Translations under genes and position numbers: made by a program
The notes under the pieces: model-generated
The model's database searches: none
Seen by the model: only the letters and a program-made list of their open reading frames with translations
Told to the model about the DNA's origin: nothing
Source: DAOPZC01 sp035353175
GTDB lineage: Bacteria; Verrucomicrobiota; Kiritimatiellia; RFP12; UBA1067
Reading direction: 5' to 3'
Assembly (NCBI GenBank): GCA_035353175.1
Contig: DAOPZC010000007.1
Location: 1-64,000 of the forward strand
Length of the DNA stretch: 64,000 nucleotides
In this document: in pieces, positions 17,717 to 26,001 of the stretch
Layout: every line of letters begins with the position of its first letter
Position numbering within the stretch: the first letter of the stretch is position 1

Positions 17717-18187
17717 CTATTCGCCCGCCTGCAACGCCAGGAAGTTCTGGATGCCCATCTGGCCGATCTGGTCCAGCTTCTCTTCGAGCTCGTCGACGTG
17801 GCCGTCCTCGTCTTTGAGGATCGACTCCAGAAGTTCTTTCGTGACGTTGTCGCTGGCATCGGTGGCGACCTTTACCGCGGCGTTGTACTTCTTGACCGCG
17901 TCCATCTCCGATGCGAGGTCGTTCGCGAGCTGCCTGGGAATGTCGGCGCCGATGCGGATTTTGTTGAGGTTGCTGACGATCGGCGTGCCTTCCAGAAACA
18001 GGATGCGTTCGATCAGCTTTTCCGCATGTTTCATTTCGGTGATGGCCCGCCCTTTCACCAGCTTCTGGAGCTTGCCGTATCCCCAGTTCTCATCCATTTC
18101 GCCATGGACCACGTATTGGTTGATGGCCGTCAGCTCGTCCGCCAACAGGTCGTTCAACACGGTGAGCACTTTGATGTTTCCTTTCAT
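17717..18187 (-). CDS. bfr: Bacterioferritin
   Basis: This 156-residue protein is of normal length. The whole dinuclear ferroxidase site is present at the standard positions: Glu18, Glu51, His54, Glu94, Glu127 and His130. Met52, which binds haem between subunits in bacterioferritins, is also conserved, so it is Bfr rather than non-haem ferritin. It stores iron in a 24-subunit cytoplasmic shell and detoxifies ferrous iron. GGAG lies upstream of the ATG. The C-terminal residues 'IGQMGIQNFLALQAGE' resemble those of Bfr from other phyla. No ferredoxin partner (Bfd) gene is next to it. Confidence 0.96.
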   Translation of the reverse strand: MKGNIKVLTVLNDLLADELTAINQYVVHGEMDENWGYGKLQKLVKGRAITEMKHAEKLIERILFLEGTPIVSNLNKIRIGADIPRQLANDLASEMDAVKKYNAAVKVATDASDNVTKELLESILKDEDGHVDELEEKLDQIGQMGIQNFLALQAGE

Positions 18188-18391
18188 CTCTCCGCTCCTC
18201 TCTTGTCTTGATTGTTGCGTGACAGAAAAAGAATCTCTTTACGGAGCCCCCGGCGCTCGGCAAAACGGCACACTGAAAAGGATGGTTTGATTGAAGCACT
18301 TCGGCAGAAACATGTCGATGCAAAAGAAAAAAGATTGGCGTTCGCCGCCGACAGGCCGCGTCTCGAGTCCCAGGAAAAACGTGGCGGCGTT

Positions 18392-19270
18392 CTAGTCAGT
18401 CCGCGCGCGTCTCGTCAGGTCGCCGAAGGCGTCGATGCGCCGGTCTCGGAAAAAAGGCCACATGCGGCGCACCGTTTCGGTGCGGCCGAGGTCGAGGTCG
18501 ACGACCCGCGACTCCTCTTTGTCCGCAGAGGCTTGCGCCAAGAACTCGCCCTGCGGTCCGGCGGCAAAACTGCTGCCCCAGAAGCGGATGCCGTTGGTCT
18601 CGCCCGACGGATCGCTCTCGGAGCCCGTGCGGTTGACGCTGACGACGGGGATGCCGTTGGCGATTGCGTGCGCGCGCTGCGCGATGATCCACGCCTCGCG
18701 CTGGCGGGCTTTTTCGTCCTCGCCGTCCGTGTTCTCCCAGCCGATGGCCGTCGGGTAGATCAACAGGTCCGCCCCGGCGAGCGCCATGAGGCGCGCGGCT
18801 TCCGGGTACCACTGGTCCCAGCAGACGAGCACGCCCAGCTTCCCGACGGAGGTCTGAATAGGGGTGAAGCCGAGATCTCCCGGCGTGAAGTAGAACTTCT
18901 CGTAGTAGGCCGGATCGTCCGGAATGTGCATCTTGCGGTACTTGCCGGCGATGCCGCCGTCTTTTTCGATGACGACGGCGGTGTTGTGGTAGAGCCCCGG
19001 CATGCGGCGCTCGAAGAGGGAGAGCGCGAGCACGATGCCCAGCTCTTTGGCTAAGGCGCCAAACTCGTCGGTGCTGGGACCGGGAATCGGTTCGGCCAGA
19101 TCGAAGTTCGCCGGATCTTCCGTCTGGCAGAAGTAAAGGCCGTTGTGCAGCTCCTGCAATACGACCAACTGCGCGCCCTGCGCCGCGCAGGACCGGATGC
19201 CGGCTTTCAGCTTGTCGATGTTGACGCGGCGGTCGGCCGTGTTCGCCTGTTGGACCATTCCGATTTTCAT
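18392..19270 (-). CDS. aguB: N-carbamoylputrescine amidohydrolase
   Basis: This 292-residue nitrilase-superfamily enzyme has the catalytic triad Glu40 (VVLQELHNG), Lys113 (YRKMHIPDD) and Cys150 (VLVCWDQWYPEAAR). The sequence pattern is that of the carbamoylputrescine subfamily: 'YFCQTED', 'YEKFYFTPGDLGF' and 'GSESDPSG'. It converts N-carbamoylputrescine to putrescine, CO2 and ammonia in the cytoplasm. Its start overlaps the aguA stop by four bases (ATGA), so the two are translationally coupled. A longer open frame running upstream is an artefact of aguA in another frame. Confidence 0.95.
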   Translation of the reverse strand: MKIGMVQQANTADRRVNIDKLKAGIRSCAAQGAQLVVLQELHNGLYFCQTEDPANFDLAEPIPGPSTDEFGALAKELGIVLALSLFERRMPGLYHNTAVVIEKDGGIAGKYRKMHIPDDPAYYEKFYFTPGDLGFTPIQTSVGKLGVLVCWDQWYPEAARLMALAGADLLIYPTAIGWENTDGEDEKARQREAWIIAQRAHAIANGIPVVSVNRTGSESDPSGETNGIRFWGSSFAAGPQGEFLAQASADKEESRVVDLDLGRTETVRRMWPFFRDRRIDAFGDLTRRARTD

Positions 19271-20304
19271 TTCAGGAATCCTTCCGGAAATTGCATGGTG
19301 ACGCAGTGCAGCGAGCCGTGCTGCTTGATCAGCGGCAGGCAGCCGAGGCCCACGATCTCGCGGCCCGGGAACGCCTTCTGCAACTGGGCGCGGGCGGCCT
19401 CGTCCTTCGGCGAGCCGTAGGTCGGCATCAGCACCGCGCCGTTGACGATCAGGAAGTTGGCGTAGGTGGCGGGCAGGCGCTGTCCGCCGTCGATCACGCA
19501 GTCCGCCATGGGGAGAGGGATCAGCGTGTAGGGCTTGCCGTCCAGCGTGCGGAAGGTCCGCAGCTCCGCTTCCATCTGCTTCAGTGCGTCGTCGTGCTCG
19601 TCGGTGCTGTCGTCGCTCGCGACATACGCGATCGTGTCGGCGTTGCAGAGACGCGCGAGGGTGTCGACGTGGCTGTCGGTGTCGTCGCCCGCGAGATAGC
19701 CGTGGCGCAGCCACAGCAGACGTTTCGCGCCGAAAGCTGCTTTGTAAAACGCCTCTAACTCCTCTTTTGAAAAGTGGTCGTTGCGGTTCGGCGAAAGCAG
19801 GCACTCCTCCGTGGTCAGGAGCGTGCCTTGGCCGTCGGACTCGATGCTGCCGCCCTCGAACACGAGATGCTGCATGTCGCGGCAGCGGACGTTTGGGCCG
19901 AAGACGTTTTGCCCGACCAGGTGCCGCGTGATCTGGTTGTCGAGATGCGCGGCGAACTTCATGCCCCAACCGTTGAAGGTGAAATCCAAAAGCGTGGGCT
20001 GGCCGTCGGCGAAGACGCTGATCGCGCCGTGGTCGCGCGCCCAGGTGTCGTTCGACGGAATGGCGCGGAAGCGGACGTTGTCGGGGCGGACGGCGTCTCC
20101 GAGCGAGCGGCGCACGGCGTCGATGTCATGGCAGACGATCAGCAGCTTTTCGCGCTGCGCGATTTCGGCCGCGATCGCGACGAAACAAGGGATCACCTCG
20201 TCGAGGAGGTCGCGCCAGTCGGTGTCGGCGTGCGGCCAGGTGAGCTGGACGCCGCTCTGCGGCTCCCATTCGGCGGGAAAACGAATCTGAGGGATCTCAT
20301 TCAT
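19267..20304 (-). CDS. aguA: Agmatine deiminase
   Basis: This 345-residue member of the peptidyl-arginine-deiminase-like family has the motifs 'NDTWARDHGAI', 'VFEGGSIESDGQGTLLTTEECLL' and 'GDDTDSHVDTLARL'. The nucleophilic Cys is about residue 334 in 'GSLHCVTMQFPEG'. It hydrolyses agmatine to N-carbamoylputrescine, and the downstream aguB product completes the route to putrescine. No arginine decarboxylase is seen in the window, so agmatine is either made elsewhere or taken up. The promoter at 20322-20350 gives a short leader of about 11 bases without a clear Shine-Dalgarno. Confidence 0.96.
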   Translation of the reverse strand: MNEIPQIRFPAEWEPQSGVQLTWPHADTDWRDLLDEVIPCFVAIAAEIAQREKLLIVCHDIDAVRRSLGDAVRPDNVRFRAIPSNDTWARDHGAISVFADGQPTLLDFTFNGWGMKFAAHLDNQITRHLVGQNVFGPNVRCRDMQHLVFEGGSIESDGQGTLLTTEECLLSPNRNDHFSKEELEAFYKAAFGAKRLLWLRHGYLAGDDTDSHVDTLARLCNADTIAYVASDDSTDEHDDALKQMEAELRTFRTLDGKPYTLIPLPMADCVIDGGQRLPATYANFLIVNGAVLMPTYGSPKDEAARAQLQKAFPGREIVGLGCLPLIKQHGSLHCVTMQFPEGFLK

Positions 20305-20321
20305 GGTGGAGTAATGGGTGA

Positions 20322-20350
20322 AGCTTACACGCCTGCCGTGTGGGCGTCAA
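20322..20350 (-). promoter_or_regulatory. Sigma-70-type promoter of aguA-aguB
   Basis: Minus strand TTGACG, 17 bases, TAAGCT. The predicted RNA start is about 11 bases before the aguA ATG. Confidence 0.45.
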
Positions 20351-20390
20351 TGGGGTCAGGCGCAAAAGCGACAGGCCAGCCAGCGCATAT

Positions 20391-20418
20391 AAAAACGGGC
20401 GGCAGCTTCCGCCGCCCG
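20391..20418 (-). terminator. Intrinsic terminator of the five-gene glycan operon
   Basis: On the minus strand an 8-base perfect stem (CGGGCGGC / GCCGCCCG, loop of 7) is followed directly by TTTTT. It lies 14 bases past the stop codon of the DUF6259-like gene. Confidence 0.85.
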
Positions 20419-20431
20419 CCATGCAAAACTT

Positions 20432-22570
20432 CTAGCGCTTGTCCGGCTTGAGTTCCCGGATCGCCGCTTCACCCGGCTGCAAGGTCATCTGCTCTTGGCC
20501 GAATCCGAACTTGGCCGGCTGGTCGGCGATGCAGGCGAAGAGCGTGGCGGTGCGGCCGTCGGCGAGACGCCATGTGCCGTGCAGCACCGACGGCACGGCA
20601 AGCGCGCGCTTGGTCTTGCCGTCTTTTTCGGAGAAGGTCATCTCGAGCATCGGCACGTTCAGGTCGGGAGACGCCACGCGCTGCCCGAAATTGAGATAGG
20701 GCCCGGCGGCTCCGCGCCAGAGATCGAGATGCGCCTTGAGCAGCCGGAGTTGCGCCGCGTCCGCTTTCTCCGGCTCGCACCGGCGGGTCCAGAGCGCCAC
20801 CGCCGGGATTTTGCCGCAGACGAAGTTCATGCCGATCTGATAGAGCGCGAGGCGGCTGGGCTTTTCGGAAACGTAGCAGCCCTCGCTGCCGTAGCCCGCG
20901 AGATAGTCGTGATAAACGTGCGTGAAGAGCGGAACACCGAGCACGCCCGCGCCGGAACGCGGCCAGCGGCCCTGATGCAGGTCGCGCGCGTGGTAGGTGT
21001 CGAGCAACGGCAGGTAATATTCGCCCGGCTCCTCGATCGAGAACGCGAAGTTCGGGTCGCGGCTCCGGCCTGTTTTGCGGATTTCCCCGAAGATGCCGTA
21101 CAGCGCCTGGCTGCACCACGCGCCGCCGCCCTGCGGATGACGGTGGTCCGGATGGAAACACGCCTTCATGCCGCCACCCACGATCTGGTCGACCTGTACG
21201 CAGTCGATGCCCAGCTGCTGGCAGCGCTGCGACGTGCCCGTCAGAATCTCGCGGGCCAGTGGCGTGCCGGCGCAGATCGTGGCGGTTTGGCCGACACCTT
21301 TATCCGGCGTCCCGTTCGTGAAGGCGACCCCCTGCGCGTCGCTGATCGCCCACGGGCGGCCGGTGCGGTTGAACGCCTCCTCCTGGTCGATGGCCTGGCC
21401 CTTCAGCGTTTTGTGGAGCGTCCAGTGCAGGCCGGAAAGGAAGACCATCGTGTGTCCGCCCTGCGCGTGAAGTGCCTTCATCATCTCCGTAAAGGCCGGT
21501 TCGCCGCCGAGCGGCGGGAAGTAGTCGGGCGTGGTCCACGTGTCGAGTTTTTCCCACGAAATCAGCAGCGTGGTGATCGGCGCGCCGACGGCTTGGCTCC
21601 AGCGCTGAACCTGATTCGCCAGAGAGGACCGGCGGTCGCCGAACGTGCCGTCGCTGCGTTCGCCGCGCAGCGAATAGGTGAAGAGCAGGGCGGGCTCTGT
21701 GATCCACTTCGGGATGTCGCCGGAGGCGACCCGTTGCGCCATGGTCTGTCGGCACCATGTCTGTTGGACGGCCCATGTGCGGTAGAGATCGGCCGCGGCT
21801 TCCCATGTGATTGTCTTGAGGCCGTCCGCAGGCGCGAGTCCGGCCACGGCCACGTCGTAGGGCAGACGCCACTCGGCGACGGGCGTCTGCGGCAGCACGT
21901 GGGCGATGCTGAGTTCAACCCCCTTGCCGCTGCGTTTGGAACCGAAGATCTTGGTGTGTCCCGCGGAATCGCGCGCAGCGAGAAAAAGCCCCGCCCCTGG
22001 ATCGAAGGCCGCCATCAGTTGCAGCGACGCGGCACCGGGATAGTGGAGGGCCCGGTTGGGGCTGTTTTTTTCGGGATTCATCAGCAGTGTGCCGTCACAC
22101 TCCGGGAAGAGGAGACGGTCATTTCCCCCGTCGCCGGAGAAGGGGAGTTTCAACGCGACCAGTGGGAAACGCACCTCCGCGAGACGGACCGGTGTGTCGG
22201 CGCGGACCGCGATGCGGCCGAGCACGCAGGACGACGCAGGATCGAGCCGGTATTCGCAGGTTACGGTGAGGCCAGTGTGGACGCACTCGATGGCCAGTGT
22301 GCCGGTGCCCGGTTTTATGCGCACGGATGCGGCCTGCGCCGACGATATCGTCCGTTCGGCATTCGCCAACGTGATGGTGTAGAGGGGCGCGGCGACGGCC
22401 GGGTCGAGCCATTCGCGGCCGCTGCCCCGATCTTTCAGCGATATGAGCGCGCCGCTCGCGGCGTCCCATTCCGCGCGGAGCGTCTGGTTCTGGAGTGAAA
22501 CGGTTTGTCCCGCCGTGGCCGCGAGCCCGGCAGACAGCGCCGTCAGAACGACGATACAGTACTTGGTCAT
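20432..22570 (-). CDS. Secreted DUF6259-like putative glycoside hydrolase
   Basis: This 712-residue protein begins with a signal peptide (1-21). A beta-sandwich N-terminal region (about 25-240) precedes a TIM-barrel-like region (about 250-560) with 'TTLLISWEKLDTW', 'GGHTMVFLSGLHW', 'QQLGIDCVQVDQIVGG' and 'FAFSIEEPGEYYLPLLD', and then a C-terminal beta domain. The arrangement fits the DUF6259 / GH36-like secreted enzymes common in Verrucomicrobiota and Lentisphaerota. The catalytic acids are probably the Asp in VDQIVGG and the Glu in SIEEPGE (inference). It is the last gene of the operon that starts at 30704. Confidence 0.75.
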   Translation of the reverse strand: MTKYCIVVLTALSAGLAATAGQTVSLQNQTLRAEWDAASGALISLKDRGSGREWLDPAVAAPLYTITLANAERTISSAQAASVRIKPGTGTLAIECVHTGLTVTCEYRLDPASSCVLGRIAVRADTPVRLAEVRFPLVALKLPFSGDGGNDRLLFPECDGTLLMNPEKNSPNRALHYPGAASLQLMAAFDPGAGLFLAARDSAGHTKIFGSKRSGKGVELSIAHVLPQTPVAEWRLPYDVAVAGLAPADGLKTITWEAAADLYRTWAVQQTWCRQTMAQRVASGDIPKWITEPALLFTYSLRGERSDGTFGDRRSSLANQVQRWSQAVGAPITTLLISWEKLDTWTTPDYFPPLGGEPAFTEMMKALHAQGGHTMVFLSGLHWTLHKTLKGQAIDQEEAFNRTGRPWAISDAQGVAFTNGTPDKGVGQTATICAGTPLAREILTGTSQRCQQLGIDCVQVDQIVGGGMKACFHPDHRHPQGGGAWCSQALYGIFGEIRKTGRSRDPNFAFSIEEPGEYYLPLLDTYHARDLHQGRWPRSGAGVLGVPLFTHVYHDYLAGYGSEGCYVSEKPSRLALYQIGMNFVCGKIPAVALWTRRCEPEKADAAQLRLLKAHLDLWRGAAGPYLNFGQRVASPDLNVPMLEMTFSEKDGKTKRALAVPSVLHGTWRLADGRTATLFACIADQPAKFGFGQEQMTLQPGEAAIRELKPDKR

Positions 22571-22645
22571 GGTTAACTTCCCTGTTGCTTCGTCACGCGA
22601 TGTCAGCGTGCGACGTTCGCGCCATTCCCCCGCGTGCGGCGGGCT

Positions 22646-23557
22646 TTATTTCTTGGGTGCGAGGAACCCCGTCTTGGCCAGCCACTCGAGCGAACCTTTC
22701 TGCCACGCGTCCCACATCGGGCCCTTATAGCCGTTGAGGCCGTGGCCGCCTGAGGGCAACTCGAGGTACTCGACGGGAATGTTGTGCGCCTTCAGCGCGT
22801 CGCGGAAGGAGGCGCTGTTCAGCGGCGGCACCACCTTGTCGTCCTGCGCGTGCACCAGATAGGCGGGCGGGGTCTGGTCGGTGACTTGCCGCTCGTTCGA
22901 GTAGAGCGCGAGCAGTTCCGGTTTGGGGTCCGGGCCGAGCAGGTTGGCCCGCGTTCCTTTATGGCCTTGTCCGTCGAGCCGGATCACGGGGTAAATGAGG
23001 ATCATGAAATCGGGTCGGCAGCTCAGCCGTTCGACGGCGTCGGCGGCACCGGGGGTGCCCGCGGTGAAGTGCGTGCCCGCCGTGGAGGCGAGGTGCCCGC
23101 CCGCCGAGAAGCCCATGATGCCGATGCGGTCCGGCTGGAGGCTCCACGCTCCCGCGTTCGCCCGCGCCAGGCGGATGGCGCGCTGGGCATCCGAGAGCGG
23201 AACGCTGTGGCGGCGGCGCGGCAGGCGGTAGTCGAGCACGATGCCGGCGATGCCGTGCCCGTTCAGCCACTGGGCGATATAGGAGCCCTCATGCGTGAGC
23301 ACCTTCCCGCCGTAACCGCCGCCCGGACAGATCACGACCGCGGCTCCGGTGGCCTGCGCCTTGGGCGGAAGGTAGACGCTGATGGACGCGTCCGTCTTCT
23401 CCCGCGTGCCGTCGCCCGCCGGGGCGGTGTCCGGCCAGAGCAGGACACGGGCGGAGGGGACAGGTTGAGAGGGCGTCGCTTTCGGCGCTTGCTGCGGTTC
23501 GGTGGCCGCAAGGGTCGCGGCCGCGATCAGGGTCAGGGCAACGGGCGTGGTTCTCAT
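22646..23557 (-). CDS. Secreted alpha/beta-hydrolase, carbohydrate esterase-like
   Basis: This 303-residue protein starts at ATG 23557 behind AAGGA. After a signal peptide (1-18), an alpha/beta-hydrolase fold shows an oxyanion-hole motif 'CPGGGYGG' (77-84), nucleophile Ser151 in 'GFSAGGH', Asp in 'AQDDKVVPP' and His in 'PSGGHGLNGY'. This pattern is usual for the acetyl-xylan esterase-like group found with polysaccharide-degrading enzymes. It probably removes acetyl or other ester groups from the glycan handled by this operon. Spacing to the genes on either side is 14 and 75 bases. Confidence 0.85.
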   Translation of the reverse strand: MRTTPVALTLIAAATLAATEPQQAPKATPSQPVPSARVLLWPDTAPAGDGTREKTDASISVYLPPKAQATGAAVVICPGGGYGGKVLTHEGSYIAQWLNGHGIAGIVLDYRLPRRRHSVPLSDAQRAIRLARANAGAWSLQPDRIGIMGFSAGGHLASTAGTHFTAGTPGAADAVERLSCRPDFMILIYPVIRLDGQGHKGTRANLLGPDPKPELLALYSNERQVTDQTPPAYLVHAQDDKVVPPLNSASFRDALKAHNIPVEYLELPSGGHGLNGYKGPMWDAWQKGSLEWLAKTGFLAPKK

Positions 23558-23571
23558 AGGTGTCCTTAACT

Positions 23572-25998
23572 TTATGGCTTTGTCGAGGTTTGAAAGGGTT
23601 GCGCCTGGCGACGGCTCAGCACAAATCGCTCTGGCGTGAGCACGCCGCACTGAAGGTGAAAACCGCCGAGCAAGCCCTGGAAACCCGCATCGAACGCGGT
23701 GCTGTTGCCAAGAACCGGCAACGAATTGATGCGCATGACCTGCGTTTGGGAGGAAACCTCGGCGTCAGGCTTTGCATCGATATAGAGCCGCAACCGTTCG
23801 CCGTCGTACACGGCCGCAAGGTGAACCCACCGCCCGGCGCTCAACGCCTCGCGCGACGTGAGGGCCGCTTTGCGACGCGCCACGCGCAGGTGGCCATCCG
23901 CTTGCAGTGTGAGCGAAACGCCGCAGGCGTCGGAGAAGAGCGACATGGCCTTTCCGATGACATCCGGGCGCGCGACGATTTCCAGCGTGAAGGAACCGTA
24001 AGGCATGGAGCGGCTGGGCAGGATGGCGCAGTCGTCACCGCCGCCGAAACGCAGGGCCGCGCGCGCGGCGTCGCTCGTCCACTGCGGGAGCCATGTGCCG
24101 CTTGTCTGCATGTGCGTGTGCCGCCGGCCGAGCAGCAGCGGCGTTTGCCAGCCGGAGACGGATGGCAGTTCTGTTCCCGCGCCTTCGGTCATCGGGTATG
24201 TGAGCGCGTAGGTTTCGTCCGCGTCGAGCGTAAGGGACTCTACGCGAGGGTGCGCGAAGCGCGAGACGCGATCAGCCCACCAGACCTCGTCGAAATCCGC
24301 GCCGGTTACGATGACGGGGCACGCGTGGGTTGCGGTGGGCCGGTCGCTTTTTGCGTGCGCTGGAGCGCTCCAGCACACGTCGCCCGAGAGCGTGCTGTAG
24401 CGGGCCACGTAGACGTCCGAGGGGGTGGCGTCGGTCGCGGGGAGCGGCAGCCGCACCGCGACCGACGGCGCGCCTTTATGGGCGAGTTCGGTCTCCGCGA
24501 CGGGCCAGCCGTTGCGCAACAGGTCGAGGTGTCCCGCCATGTTCCAGCGGTCAAAGCGGACGAGCGCCGTGCGGTTGGTTCCGTCCCGTCGCAGGGTGAG
24601 CGTCGGCTGTGCGGCGACGATGCTGTCTAAGGGGATGCGGATCGTGCGCAGGCTTTCGAGGTGGCCGCAGCGCAAGGTCACGGGGTAGAGGTCGCGCCAG
24701 TCATTCGTTTGCGCGGATGTTGCGAGCTGCGCCTGCACGCGAAACAGCCGCTTGCCGTCGAGGCCGATCTGCGGCACGCGCAGCGTCACGGCGGTCAGAT
24801 TTGTGCGGGGCAGTTCGATGGGCGCAGGCTCAAAGCACGGCAGGCCGGCCTCGTCGAGCAGGCGGACGCGCACGGAAGCAGGCTCGGTGGTGTAGGCGAG
24901 GCTCACCACCTCTAAAGTCCAGTCGTCGCCGAGGCAGGACTCCTCGTGGTAGCTGACGAAGACTTGCGGGGGGCGCGGCGGAACCTGCTCGTGCCGCCAG
25001 CGCGCGACGTAATCCCGGTTGATGCGGAGCAGCGTGTCGCGATTCACGGCCGAAGGCTCGAAATGGGTGTGCTCGACGTAGTCGTTCCAGGTCGTGAGGC
25101 AGACCCATGGTGCCCCTGAAGCCAACGCGGCCTCCCACGTGTCGCGCAACGTGCCGCTGTTCAGGTAAGGACGGTAGAAGCTGTTCGCGTTGCCGAGATA
25201 CCCCTGCGTGATGCCGGCCACCAGCAGGCCGCCGGGCCGGTGCCGGCTCAGCGCCCGCTTGCCGTTGCCGAGGCGCTCCAGCATCTGCGCGGACGAGAAG
25301 CCGTTGATGCCGAAATCGTAGAAGCCGTTGAACACGGCCAGATTGCCGGCCAGTGTCTGCGGATCTTCCCACAGCGTGCCTTCGCCCATCGGCTGAACGA
25401 GCCAGTAGGCGGCGAGCCCGCGGTCTTTCAACGACCCGATGATCTGCCGCCATTCGGTCAGCGTGCGCGGCCGGCTGTTGTAGATGAAGATGACGGGTTT
25501 GCCGTCGACGAGGCAGGTATTGGGGTGCCGTCCCCAGCGCTCCAGATAGGACGCGAAAGCGCGGGCCATGACGTCGGGCGAAGGCGCAGTGCCGTCGACG
25601 CAGGGCGCCACTTTGAAGGGCGTGCCTTCGGCGGCGCGATGGAACCTGGCCATGGCGTCGGCGTAGAACGTCTCCCGGCAGTCCTCGCGGATGGGCAAGT
25701 CTACGCAGAAGCCGTCGACGCCGTATTGGATCGCAGTGCGGACCTGGAGCTTGGTCGCTTCCCCGACGCCTTCGTCTGTCTGGGCGTGGCGTCCGAGCAG
25801 AGAGCGGTCGTTGAAGCGCTGCGCGTTCCAGACGGGATCGAGCGCCGCCCGGTCATAGCCGTTGATCTGGTCGAACCCCCAGCCGACATAATGCGCCCAG
25901 CACATTTTAGGCGGTGCGTCGACCGCCGCAAAGATCGCACGTGCGGCGCCAATCACGCCGCAGAACAGCAGGCTAAAGAGGATCACCGGTTTACGCAT
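23572..25998 (-). CDS. Secreted GH71/GH99-like endo-acting hydrolase with C-terminal LamG-like domain
   Basis: This 808-residue protein has a signal peptide (1-21). A TIM-barrel of the GH71/GH99 type spans about 30-345: 'CWAHYVGWGFDQING', 'AIQYGVDGFCVDLP', 'PVIFIYNSRPRTLTEWRQII' and 'PWVCLTTWNDYVEHTHFEPS'. GH71 enzymes cut alpha-1,3-glucan and GH99 enzymes cut alpha-mannans; I cannot choose between them. A middle beta-sandwich region is followed by a LamG/concanavalin-like domain (about 675-790: 'GSFTLEIVARPDVIG...RWVHLAAVYDGERLRLYIDAKPD'-type pattern). It starts 3 bases after the stop of the upstream lipoprotein gene. Confidence 0.8.
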   Translation of the reverse strand: MRKPVILFSLLFCGVIGAARAIFAAVDAPPKMCWAHYVGWGFDQINGYDRAALDPVWNAQRFNDRSLLGRHAQTDEGVGEATKLQVRTAIQYGVDGFCVDLPIREDCRETFYADAMARFHRAAEGTPFKVAPCVDGTAPSPDVMARAFASYLERWGRHPNTCLVDGKPVIFIYNSRPRTLTEWRQIIGSLKDRGLAAYWLVQPMGEGTLWEDPQTLAGNLAVFNGFYDFGINGFSSAQMLERLGNGKRALSRHRPGGLLVAGITQGYLGNANSFYRPYLNSGTLRDTWEAALASGAPWVCLTTWNDYVEHTHFEPSAVNRDTLLRINRDYVARWRHEQVPPRPPQVFVSYHEESCLGDDWTLEVVSLAYTTEPASVRVRLLDEAGLPCFEPAPIELPRTNLTAVTLRVPQIGLDGKRLFRVQAQLATSAQTNDWRDLYPVTLRCGHLESLRTIRIPLDSIVAAQPTLTLRRDGTNRTALVRFDRWNMAGHLDLLRNGWPVAETELAHKGAPSVAVRLPLPATDATPSDVYVARYSTLSGDVCWSAPAHAKSDRPTATHACPVIVTGADFDEVWWADRVSRFAHPRVESLTLDADETYALTYPMTEGAGTELPSVSGWQTPLLLGRRHTHMQTSGTWLPQWTSDAARAALRFGGGDDCAILPSRSMPYGSFTLEIVARPDVIGKAMSLFSDACGVSLTLQADGHLRVARRKAALTSREALSAGRWVHLAAVYDGERLRLYIDAKPDAEVSSQTQVMRINSLPVLGNSTAFDAGFQGLLGGFHLQCGVLTPERFVLSRRQAQPFQTSTKP

Positions 25999-26001
25999 GT
26001 T

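Noticed and set aside
18188..18391. Promoter or small RNA upstream of bfr or downstream of aguB
   Set aside because: A weak TTGCCG-N16-TAAAGA can be drawn on the minus strand, but nothing sets it apart from chance; no Fur-box-like palindrome was seen.
20495..22498. 667-residue plus-strand open frame
   Set aside because: Shadow of the DUF6259-like gene; no recognisable motifs and no ribosome site.
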